Assembly (NCBI GenBank): GCA_021464415.1
Contig: CM038465.1
Location: forward strand, 24,149,839-24,213,838
From: Lonicera japonica
Taxonomy: Eukaryota; Streptophyta; Magnoliopsida; Dipsacales; Caprifoliaceae
Direction of reading: 5' to 3'
DNA: 64,000 bases
Both the position numbers and the translations under genes were made by a program. Below the pieces are notes generated by a model, which was not told the origin of the DNA, ran no database searches, and worked only from the letters and a program-made list of their open reading frames with translations. Positions 1 through 9,827 of this stretch are shown one piece after another; within the stretch, counting starts at the first letter, position 1; each line of letters starts with the position of its first letter.

Positions 1-3000
1 GACTCTATTACGGCGATGATGGATGGGCGTCTGATCTGTGCGCCTCATCAGGACGACTGCGAGGGTGTGGCATGGGAGGGGCCACTGAGGGCAGACGGCT
101 CACTACAGCGGGCGATGTATCGCAACGTGCCGCTAATCTCACCAGGAGAGGGACGAGAGTGGCTACTGATGGAGCCTACGGCACACGAGATTCGCCGCCA
201 TACTCGGGTATGCTTTATCTTCTAGTATTTACATTATGTGATTTTTCGAAAAAATGCAATGAAATGATATGCATGAAAAATGTTATAAATTTAATAACTA
301 CTTGCCATAGTAAACCTAATTAACATAGCTTATATTTTTCTGAAAACATGTATTATCCAGTATTAACTTAAAAAAGCAAGTTCTAAAATTTAAAACATGT
401 GATGTGACAGAGGAGTGGACGTTGTCGCGGTATCACACGTGCCACTCCCGAGCTACGAGATCAGCTACCCCCGTTGGTGAGGGCTTACTTGAGCGTGACC
501 CCGTTCGGACGATTCATCGAGGTGCTACCCGGCGGAGAGTTCCAGCGATCGGTGAGTCTGCAGATAGTATTGGGAGAGAGATGGTGGGACACGACGCACA
601 CCTTCCATTGGAGTTGGGGCGAGATGTCGCTGACCCCAGAGGACATGTTCGTGTTGACGGGGCTACCATTTGGAGGGGAGGCCTTAGTACCCAACCCCCG
701 GTTGCGGGTCACGTTAGATGGGATGGGAGCGGCACTAGGTTGGAGGCCGAGCCGGATTGTGGCAGATGGGATACCCCACATGGCGATGGTATAGCACATC
801 GAGGCGGAGAGTGAGAGGTTTGGAGACGGACCGATGACACGGCAGGAGGTCCGGCAGTTATCACGGTGTTTTCTATTGCTGATGATACACGATTTCTTCT
901 ACGCACGTGGCGGCGACAACCTGCGATTATGGTGGCTGCCGTATTTGCGATTCTTCGACCAGCTGTACACATTTGCTTGGGGAGGATACGTGCTGGCGGT
1001 GTTGTACGAGTCGATGGACTTGGTGTGCCGCCATATGGAGCTCAACCATCGCGGACTGGTCACGCTTTGGGAGGTAATTAATTAAATCTCAATATTTCTT
1101 TTATGAGAAAAGCATGTGATTGTTGAATAAAAACTGATGGTTTAAAAAATTGTGATAATTTACGACAGATGTGGTTTATTGCGCATACCCATCATGGTAT
1201 TGGTCAGATCCATTTGCACCCGACCTTCGCAGACGAGTTCCCGCTTTTCAGACGGTATTACAGCGGGAACATAGTTGGGGTGTACCGATATCTGACCCCT
1301 GACGTCAGTGCAGGCTACGTCTCGGGTCTTCAGCTAGATCAGGTATGAATTTGAATTAAATAAAATTTAATTAAAAAAAGGCAGTTGAGTTATTTATAGC
1401 GTATGTTCAATGTGGCAGGTTCAGTGGAGTCCATGGCCTGCTTACGTGACGCAGCAGTGGGGGTATACTGATGCGCTGGTGGCTGCTCGTTCGAGGCGGC
1501 TGTTTGTGCATGAGTATGGTGCAGCTTTCTACCTGGGGAGCGCGTGGTGCGGCAGCATACGCCTGGGTTAGGCTTTAGGGTCCCGGCCTGGCCCCCAGCG
1601 GCGATGAGGCGACCGGGCACGCTAGCTGCAGAGGAGCGGGCTGCACTCTTGGGAGGCGTCCCGATGGAGGGCTTGCTGGTGGAGGGAGAGTACGGGACCT
1701 TCGCGCATCATTATCTGATGAGAGAGATGAAGGGGGTGCGAGGCAGGGTGATATACGCGAGGTACGCTGCACTCGGGGGAGATCCGATGTTCATCCGGGG
1801 GCAGCTCTATATCTCCCAACAGGTCCCACATCAGCCTGCTCCTGCGCCTAACCGGAGAGCGAAGGGGATTTCGGATTTGGATGATGAGGATTCGCATGGA
1901 GAGAGGGACGAAGAGCCACAGCAGGTGGAGGAGGAAGAGGAGGATGGAGGGTCGGAGGAGGTGCCTTTGGGAGGAAGCAACGGCGGGTCGCCTCCAGTTG
2001 GGCCAGGCGGAGGAGGGGTCGAGGAGCAGCCTGCCGCGGTCTCGCCCGGATGAAGTAGGGCGATGAGGGGTGGGAGGAGTCCGTTGGGAGGTCGGAGTCC
2101 GGTATCGAGGTCGCCCATTCCACCAGCGATGGCAAGGAGGACACCTCAGCTGTCATCGGAGGACATCAGGCAGATGCCAGAGGGTCGCGGGTCGATGTCG
2201 GGATCGTCCCCCGTGTTTGGGCCAGGAGATATGGATTGGGCCCAGCATGTATCTTTTTCGCCGTTGCTGCGCACGCCCGTTGGTTCGCCTGGTGCCGGGT
2301 CAGTGGGGCTGAGGCCGTATTCGCTGTCGATCCCATCATCAGGAGCTGCTCGCGGTATAGTCTTATGGGAGCTAGGAGAGAGGACAGCTCAACAAGAAGC
2401 AGAGGTGGGTATAGGCCAGGTTCCGGTAGGCGAGGGTGGCGACAAAGGGAAGGGGAAAGCGGTGGCACCCGAGTCGGAGGGGGGAGAAGATACCGGGGAG
2501 GACATTCCCCCGGTGGGTGGTGCTAGCGGAGCTGGTCCGTCACAGGCTCTTGAGGGTGGGGCATTGGCGTCGTACTCGATCCCGGAGTATCCCCGGGATA
2601 TCCAGTACTTGGATCTCGGTCTACCCAAACAGTACCGGATCCCTGATGTACCTGTGGGCGATGAGCGGATGGGGGCCCTAGCACACGTCTCGGGCGAGGA
2701 GGTAAGGTTTCCTCTCTTCTAAAAAGTTTTAGTACATGCGTTGGTTTATAAATGTTACTGACTGGTAATTTGGTTTTGGCAGAGGGGTTCATTCCTGCTT
2801 CGCGAGGTAGCTGAGCTACTAAGGAGCTACTTCAACATGTATGGACTGCTGACGTTTGCCGCTCCTTTCCCGACGGAGTACATGGGGCGATACAGCATGC
2901 GCTTGGCAGGCGATACGACTACCACCTACCATCCTTCACGCTCGCGGTCCCGATCGGCGGCTCCTTCTCAGTCGGTACAGCAGTCGAGGCGCACCTCCGG

Positions 3001-3102
3001 CTTGCTCCATCTCGTACAGCTTCGGAGAGTCCAGCGGAGGGTGCTGGAGAGACAGAAGCAAAACGACCACGCACGATGGATCCTCCTCCTCCTCAGCGTT
3101 GA
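1..3102 (+). pseudogene. Plant mobile domain (PMD / MAIN-like) gene, five exons, degenerate
   Basis: I read five exons in one phase: 1-207 (continuing left of the window), 411-1073, 1169-1342, 1419-2700 and 2783-3102. All four introns start GT, end AG and are phase 0. Exon 2 carries the family core: a region around FHWSWGEMSLTPEDMF and LTGLPFGG, then a segment with WWLPYLRFFDQL and FAWGGYVLAVLY, typical of the aminotransferase-like plant mobile domain. The downstream exons encode a proline- and acid-rich tail. Defects: stop TAG at 792-794, a one-base frameshift near 1535-1539, stop TGA at 2051-2053, and a probable frameshift near 2990, since the last reading frame seems to end at 3100-3102. 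PMD proteins such as MAIN/MAIL1 act in silencing, and related copies are known inside transposable elements. This copy lies antisense downstream of a gypsy integrase. Product identity is fairly secure; the C-terminal frame is uncertain. Confidence 0.75.
411..1073 (+). other. PMD pseudogene exon 2 (core domain)
   Basis: Open reading in one frame except for TAG at 792-794. The acceptor AG is at 409-410 and the donor GT at 1074-1075. The 221-codon exon holds most of the recognisable plant mobile domain, including the FHWSWGEMSLTPEDMF and LTGLPFGG segments and the later FFYARGGDNLRLWWLPYL segment. The stop most likely replaced CAG (Gln), because the reading frame continues with clear homology on both sides (inference). 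Confidence 0.7.
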
Positions 3103-3628
3103 TGTGATGGTTTTTTGTTAGGTTTTATTATGTTTTAAAAACATCTTATTTAAGTTATCAATTAAGTTATGTTTTGGTTTTAGCAAAGACTTTAGTAGTT
3201 AATTGAAATGTATTTGTTTTCTTAGGAAAAATGTTGGTTAATTAGTGTAGCCAGTTTTAATTTATTAATAAAAATATTTGTGCTCTTTTTTTGGAGAAAA
3301 CATGTTTGTTATGCTTATGTGAATGTTAGAATCTTATTGTGAATATGGTTCGTAAGAAAATGTTATATAACACATTGGCAAAAATCATTATGAACTTGAT
3401 TAAAAAAAAATGATTAATTGTATATATTAGTGAACATATCATGTATGCGAAAGAAACCTTTAAGAGTGGCTAAATTTAATTTACAAAAAAGGTTAAGTAT
3501 ACGTGTTGGCAAGTAATTATTAAATGCATATGCATGCAATGCTAGATTGTTCTTCCGGAATAAAGTCTGGCAACATTCATATTATGATGCATCGCGAAGA
3601 AAATTTTGAAAAACAAAGGTTTGGAGGC
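3103..3628 (+). other. AT-rich spacer between the two antisense genes
   Basis: No coding potential or repeat structure seen. It is AT-rich, probably the 3' flank and poly(A) region of the PMD pseudogene followed by upstream sequence of the next gene. Several AATAAA-like strings occur, for example near 3266, but none can be assigned. Confidence 0.4.
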
Positions 3629-3710
3629 AACCGTACGATTGGGAGCCAGCTGTACAGTTGGCAGCCAGCCGTGCGGTTGGCCTGTGCATTTTTGCTATAA
3701 AAAGAGCGCG
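3629..3710 (+). promoter_or_regulatory. Promoter-like module of the antisense DUF7745 gene, sharing motifs with the Tat LTR
   Basis: TATA box at 3696-3703 within the 14-base string ATTTTTGCTATAAA. Directly upstream (3629-3681) lie repeated elements of the type aaccGTACGaTTGG, agccaGCTGTACAGTTGG and agccGTGCGGTTGG. The reverse strand of the Tat 5' LTR has the same 14-base TATA string at about 17325-17338, preceded by an array of the same aaccGCACGG / agccGTACGG type (17362-17525). The first ATG downstream is at 3792. Promoter function is inferred. Confidence 0.6.
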
Positions 3711-3791
3711 AATTTGTCCTTTTTTCCACATCCAAATCACTATTCACTCTATCCCTCTAGCTTAAAAGTAGATTGTCTTTCTTCTGCCATC

Positions 3792-5016
3792 ATGTCTATC
3801 TTCCGTACAAGTTTCCCTCTTGTCTGACTTTCTATCTTTGACGGAGGCCGACTGCGGTCTCAACTGGGGCGACCTGAGCCACCTCCACCGTTGGTGTTCG
3901 CATGAGGTCAACTATTCGTTCCTGCTTGGTTTCGCTGAGTTCTAGGATGCGGAGGATCATTGCTTCCGTATCGATTTAGACGAGCTTTGCCCGACGATCG
4001 AAGAGTTCACCTTACTGATGCGCCAGGACCTCTCATGGCCGTTGGCGTCTGTGCGGGATTCTAGGAGCCCTCGGGTCATGCTAGCGGAGTTTTTGGGTTT
4101 GCGGGAGAGTGAGTGTCGGCCCATGATTGTAGACGGACGACTCCACTTACGTCGTCTAGCTGATTTCTTTATGCAGCATGGCGACGATCCGGCTTATTTT
4201 TCAGGTCGGACTGCTGCCTGTATGATCTTTACCTTTTTCTCAGATGCTTCTAGTTACTGATGATGCCATCATGGTTGATCCCTTGATTATTCGGGTGGTG
4301 TCTGAGGCTAGATGTGGCCATTTCGTGACTCCCATCTTACTGGCGGAGACACTGAATGGTCTGGATGCCGTGGTTCAGTGCCGACTTAGCCACTTTCGTG
4401 GTAGCCCATATCTACTGTATATGTGGGTTACTGAGAGGTTTAGGTATCTGGGGACTCGACTTCCCTGGGATTCTCGGCACTTCTTTCTTCGTCCCGACTA
4501 CGCCCTGATCCATCGTTTGTCATCCTTCGATTGGGCTGTGCGTTTTTCTGAGTCTTCTTCGTCGATTCGTTGGGATATCCCATGGTGGCGTATGAGGACT
4601 ATGATTGTCAGTATGGGTGGGCAGAACTTCCTCCGGTTTTGTGGTTTACGAGAGACATCGTTCTACATACCCAGCTGATTGACCAGACAGTTTGGTCTTC
4701 CTCTGAGTAACCCCTCCCACTGAGAGACTTTTCTTCGGTTGCGCTGCCTATTACCCCGAGGTTGGGGACGACCCTACGAGGTCTTTGGTCTACTCGCTTT
4801 GTCCGACGATTCCACGGGGGAGAGCTCGGCATTACCTAGGTGACCCGGTCTGATGTTGTACTACATGTTTGGCGTCGAGTTCGTCAGACCATCGAGCACG
4901 AGCCTATGATGATGAGGTGGTTTCGGTTTGCGGACTCTCATGTGATAGAGGAGACAGTACTTGCTTCGTATCAGACCATGGATCGAGAGAGGATCTTATA
5001 TTCCGCTTCTGACTGA
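3792..5016 (+). pseudogene. DUF7745-like protein gene, degenerate
   Basis: A retrotransposon-associated plant protein of unknown function. After a short start at 3792 the main frame runs from about 3831 with segments such as DELCPTIEEFTLLMRQ, MLAEFLGLRESECRP and RLADFF. It then shifts frame near 4235 and continues with AETLNGLDAVVQCRLS, SPYLLYMWVTERFRYL and WWRMRTMIVSMGGQNF. These match my recollection of DUF7745 (a CPTIEEF-like block, then a GSPxxLxxWxxER block). Defects: TAG in the context FAEF-stop-DAED (probably Trp originally), the frameshift near 4235, TGA near 4676, and at least one more frame change before the last stop at 5014-5016. It lies downstream of the PMD pseudogene on the same strand and tail-to-tail with the gypsy integrase. 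Confidence 0.6.
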
Positions 5017-5334
5017 TGGTTTTAGGTTAGGTTTGGTATACTGCTTCTTTATGAAAGCTTTTTTGTATGTAGGTAGGTGGTTCTTGTAGGAAAAGTATGT
5101 AGGAGCTTGATGTATGTAGGTTTTGTTTACATGGAAAAGTATGTAGTAGCTTGACTTTGATTATATATATGGAAAATCTCTTTCTGTCCCCCCTTTTTGT
5201 TTTCAAATGGATGAACTTTATTATAATGAATAGACCGGGCCTGATATTCAGGTTGCCTACGTCTCCCCAGAAAATAACTTTTTTTATTTTTATTTATTTT
5301 GGGGCTCAGTTCCTCGTAGTTCATGAGTACAATC
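5017..5334. other. AT-rich spacer between convergent antisense gene and integrase
   Basis: About 320 bases with no coding signal. It separates the end of the plus-strand DUF7745-like pseudogene from the end of the minus-strand integrase frame. Short repeats of the type gtatgtagg/agcttga occur near 5065-5155. Probably shared 3' flanks of two convergent transcripts (inference). Confidence 0.4.
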
Positions 5335-6792
5335 TTACTGGTAATATTTTTTCAATCGGTCGAGGTTGACTGGTAAGTTTAACTCTTGGCCATCAATGTC
5401 GGTAAGAATCACGGCACCCCCGGATTGGATCTTGGTAACAATGTAAGGACCCGTCCACTTTGGCGAGAATTTTCCTCGTGGGTCTCTGGCTGGTTCCCGA
5501 ATTTCTTTAAGGACTAAGTCTCCAACTATGATGTTTCTGTCTCGGATCTTTTTATTGAAAGCTTTAGCAATACATTTTTGATACCCTTGATGTTGATATG
5601 AAGCCCTCAGACGGTTTTCATCGATCATTGCCAGTTCCTCATACCGCGCCTTTATCCAATCACTCTCAGTGATTTGATTTTCTAAGACAACCCGTAAAGA
5701 GGGTATTTCCATTTCTACTAGTAAAATTGCTTCCATTCTGTATGTAAGGGAAAAGGGTGTTGATCCTGTAGAAACCCTTTCAGTAGTTCGATAGCCCCAA
5801 AGTGCGTATGGGAGCTTTTCGGGCCAATCTCTGCCGGATCTGACCATCTTACTAATGATATTTTTTAAATTCTTATTAGCAGCCTCAACGGCCCCATTGG
5901 TTTGCGGGCGGTATGGGGAGGACTTGTGACGTTTGATCCCATATTCTTCCATGAGCTCATTAGCTTCACCCTCGAAATGTGTCCCATTATCGGATATTAT
6001 CTCATGGGGTACCCCATATCTGCATATAATGTTGTGTCGGATGAATCGAGCTACTTTCCGGGCATTCAAATCTTTGTAGGACTCGGCTTCAACCCATTTG
6101 GTGAAATAGTCGATAGCGACCAGAATGTATTCATGCCCATTGCTTCCTTTTGGAAAAATTTTACCAATTATGTCGATACCCCAGATGGAAAACGGCCAAG
6201 GAGATGTCATGGGATACAATTCTTTCGGTGGGAGCTTTTGCGCTTTGGCGTATATTTGGCATTGATGACACCCTTTGACATATTCAAAACAATCATTTTG
6301 CATTGTTAACCAATAATACCCTTGGTGAACTATCTTTCGTGCCAATGTGTGACCGCTCATATGTGGACCGCACTCTCCACCGTGGATTTGTTCCATCATT
6401 GCTCGGGATTCTTCCTCGTCGAGACATTGAAGATGTATACCATCATCATTTCTTCGATATAATTTTCCTGCGCAAATGATAAACCGGGATGTAAGGCGGT
6501 GAAGCGTGACCCGAGTGGCTTTGTCAGTATTTGATGGGTATTCATTATGCTTGAGTAATTGCCAGATATCGTAATACCAGACATTCTGATCGATATCATT
6601 TCCACGTTCAACATCGAGTGATAGACAAAATACCGGATTTATCCGTCTTTGAATCTGAATCTGAATTTCTTCTTTCTCCCCAGGAATTTCAATCATCGAA
6701 GCCAGAGTAGCTAAGGCATCAGCAAAATTGTTCTGTGTTCTCGGGATGTAAAAGAATTCAATACAGTCAAACTTCTCAGAAGTTTCTTCGAG
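5335..6792 (-). pseudogene. Tat-like gypsy integrase (C-terminal part of pol)
   Basis: A 453-codon open stretch (6696-5335) follows a stop at 6793-6795; the frame and homology continue across that stop. The HHCC zinc region is visible (GPHMSGHTLARKIVHQGYYW, then CHQC). The DDE catalytic residues are present: Asp in WGIDIIG, Asp in ISDNGTHF and Glu in GAVEAANK. A C-terminal domain with GDLVLKEIREPARDPRGKF and KWTGPYIV follows. The product would insert the cDNA into nuclear DNA. The integrase itself looks complete, but it lies downstream of several polyprotein breaks and so is not expected to be made from this copy. Confidence 0.85.
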
Positions 6793-8562
6793 TTAGGCTA
6801 AAAAAGGCACAAGTTTTGCCTCTTTGATCTTCCACTTTTTCAAAATTTTATGAATAATGAGGGCGGAATCTCCGAACACTTGAATTTTGCGGACCCCTTT
6901 CTGCAAAGCAATTTCTAACCCAACAATACAAGCTTTGTATTCCGCGATATTGTTGGTACATGGAAATTCCAATCGAAAAGACATGGGTGCATGGGTTTGA
7001 TTTGGCGAAATTAATAGGATCCCGATTCCATTCCCGTTTCGATTACAAGCCCCATCAAAGTACATTTTCCATTCATCACTTTCTGTAATTTCCATGATAC
7101 TTTCATCAGGGAATTCAAAATCCTGTAGCTCAGCATCAATGATCGGATTGCCCGCTAAGTGATCTGCGATGATTTGCCCTTTAACGGCCTTTTGAGTGAC
7201 ATAAGAAATGTCGAATTCTGAAAGCAGGAACATCCATTTAGCCATTCGATTAGTCAACATTGGCTTTTCAAATAAGTACCGCAAGGGATCTAGGCGAGAG
7301 ATTAAGATCACGGAGAATACCAACATATAATGTCGCAACTTCTGGGTAGCCCAAACCAAGGAAGCACATGATTTCTCTAAAGTTGTATAATTTTGTTCTC
7401 CCGGAGAAAGCTTTTTGCTGAGGTAGTATATTGCCTGTTCAGTTCTTGTCTTCAACAAATGTTGTGCCAATATTGCTCCAACTGATGAGTCATTGACTGA
7501 CATGTATAGTATCAACGGAATACCCACTTGGGGAGGTGCTAAGATTGGCGGATTAGACAAATATTGCTTGATTTTGTCGAACGCTTCTTGGCATTGCTCA
7601 TTCCATTGCTTATCCGAGTTCTTTTGGAGTAACTTAAAAATTGGTTTACATGTTCGAGTCAATTGTGAAATAAATCTGCTGATGAACAATCTCCCGAGGA
7701 AACCCCGAATTTCCTTTTCAGTTTTAGGGACTGGCATTTCTTGAATAGCCTTAACCTTTGCCGGATCAACCTCAATTCCCTTTCTGCTGACTATATACCC
7801 CAGCATCTTGCCTTTGGTGACCCTGAATACACATTTCTGAGGATTCAAACGCATCTGGAATTGCATAAGCCGTTCAAAGAAGACACGAAGAGTTTCCACA
7901 TGGCTTGCCTGGTCTAAGGATTTGATGATCATGTCGTCGACATACACTTCTACTTCCTTATGAATCATATCATGAAACAGAGTAGTTGCCGCTCGCTGAT
8001 ACGTGGCCCCGGCATTTTTCAACCCAAATGGCATGACGGTGTAACAATAAGTACCCCATGGTGTGATAAAGGCCGTCTTTTCCTGATGATCAGGATGCAT
8101 TTTGATTTGATTATACCCGGCAAATCCATCGACGAATGATTTTAAAGCATGATTTGCAGTGTTGTCGACAATGAGATCAATATTTGGCAGTGGAAAATCA
8201 TCTTTTGGACATGCAGCATTTAAATTGCGATAATCAACACAAACCCGTACCTTGCCATTAGCTTTTGGTACTGGCACTATGTTGGCCAACCAAGTAGGGT
8301 ATTCAACAACCCGTATGAATCCAACATCCAATTGTTTTGTGACTTCTTCCTTTACCTTGAGCGACCACTCCGGTACTAGTTTTCTTAACTTTTGCTTGAC
8401 AGGTTTGCATTCGGGTTTAGTGTGTATTTCATGCATCACAATGTTGGCATCTAAACCCGGCATATCAGCGTATGACCAAGCAAAAATATTAACAAACTCT
8501 TTCAACAAATTTTCTAAGTCTGTTTTTTCATCATGGTTTAATTCGGCCCCAATTTTTATCAC
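6793..8562 (-). pseudogene. Tat-like gypsy reverse transcriptase, RNaseH and second (archaeal-type) RNaseH
   Basis: A 589-codon open stretch within pol. The RT has VPKANGKVRVCVDYRNLN, the ITPWGTYCYTVMPFGLKNAG block and the catalytic motif VYVDDMIIKS. The RT-linked RNaseH includes VNDSSVGAILAQ, LSPGEQNYTTLEKS and KGQIIADHLAGNP. A second RNaseH starts at MYFDGACNRNGNGIG and contains NIAEYKACIVGLEIAL, the duplicated RNaseH typical of the Tat lineage. The frame ends at a stop (6793-6795), but homology continues into the PRTQNNFADALATLAS segment before integrase. Upstream, another in-frame stop lies at 8581-8583. Catalytic residues look intact despite the flanking breaks. Confidence 0.87.
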
Positions 8563-8580
8563 TTTTTTATCATTGGTTGT

Positions 8581-9827
8581 TCATAAATTTATTGTGACTG
8601 TGTCCCCTTCAATAGGTTGTATTCTTTGTTCATCATTTAGATTCTCATTCATAACTTCAACATCACAAGAATCAAAGTAAGGGGAAAGATTGTCAATTTT
8701 ATTGATAGAAACATCATTTGGCATAGATAGCATACATTCTAACTTCTGTACATTTCTATCAACATTCCTCTCTCTTTTTCTTCTTTTCTTCTTCAACGGG
8801 ACATATAAGGTGTACAGGATCCCCGAGATAGTCTTCCTCAATTGCCATAACCTCAGACATGTTACCCAACATATCTTCTTCTTCTAGTGGCGCGGCAGGT
8901 GGCTTGGTTATCTTTAGCTTTGATGAGAAAGTGTGAGTAAAACCTTTGCTTATATACAAGTCTTCTTCGAAAAAGATTTCTAATCCCGGTTGTCGCTTTC
9001 TCTCTTTGTTTACCCATGGCTCTTGAAACCCGCAGTAAGGAAAGTCTTCATCCTCTTTAATGAACCACCCATTCAATGATCTATCCGTGAATATGGCGTT
9101 CTTTGTGCAGTCATCATCCCCCGTATATCCCAAACCAGCCAGAGGCCTTGGTTGTTGGTATGGCTCAATCATTTGTGCAATGCCGGGTTTATATTTTCCC
9201 AAACCAATTCCTGGTAAGAACTACATTTTCCTCATCATCTGTATTACTTGCGCCTTCATTGTCGCCATGTCATCGGGGGGCAGATAATTCACGGTCTGTG
9301 CGGTAAGAGTTTGTACCTTTGGTTCATACGAAAATCCCCCGAGTTGGACATCTTGGCTCCCGATTCCTAATACGGGCGAGTTTTTCGGCGTTATTGTTCT
9401 TTCAGGATCGCCTTTAACAATGATGATGTCTCCGTTGAAAGGTATTTTCATTTTTTGATGAAGTGAGGAAGGGAGTGCCCCAACCTCATGCAGCCAAACT
9501 CGTCCTAATAACAAATTGAAGCTCGATGGAATGTCAATGACATGAAACTCAGTGGTAAACGTGGCCGGCCCTATTTGCATGCTCAGCATGAGAGAACCCA
9601 ATACCTCTCGCTTGGTATTGTCGTATGCCCGAACCGTGACTGGTGATTCTTCCAATGTAGTTAAGTCGATACCCAAACGAACAGCGGTTTTCAAAGGGCA
9701 CACATTAATCGTAGAACCGTTATCGACAAGAACATAAGGTATAGACATCCCACGGGCCATGACGGTGATATGGAGAGCTTGGTTATGATCTTGACCGAGC
9801 GGTGACAGATCTTCTCGAAAAACCCAA
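8581..9827 (-). pseudogene. Tat-like gypsy aspartic protease with downstream G-patch-like linker
   Basis: The protease core reads YVLVDNGSTINVCPL at the start of the 9760-9221 frame, followed by FNLLLGRVWLHEVGALPSSL, as in plant gypsy proteases. A TAG at 9221-9223 is followed in the same frame by FLPGIGLGKYKPGIAQM, a G-patch-like glycine motif, and a linker rich in acidic and lysine residues (9202-8759). A frameshift near 8770 and a stop at 8581-8583 separate it from RT. The junction with gag is also frameshifted, near 9820. The protease would process the polyprotein. The Asp-Asn-Gly active-site variant is what this plant family normally shows. Confidence 0.78.

Noticed and set aside
1575..2156. 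Long minus-strand open frames opposite the PMD tail
   Set aside because: Shadow frames caused by GC-rich, proline-coding sequence on the plus strand.
1..3102. PMD gene as part of a Mutator-like DNA transposon
   Set aside because: PMD domains occur with MULEs, but no MuDR transposase or terminal inverted repeat is visible; the gypsy element on the right is the simpler carrier. The left end is outside the window, so this stays open.
5902..6309. Plus-strand open frame opposite integrase
   Set aside because: Antisense shadow of the well-supported integrase frame.
8252..8680. Plus-strand open frame opposite RT
   Set aside because: Antisense shadow of the RT frame; no family features.
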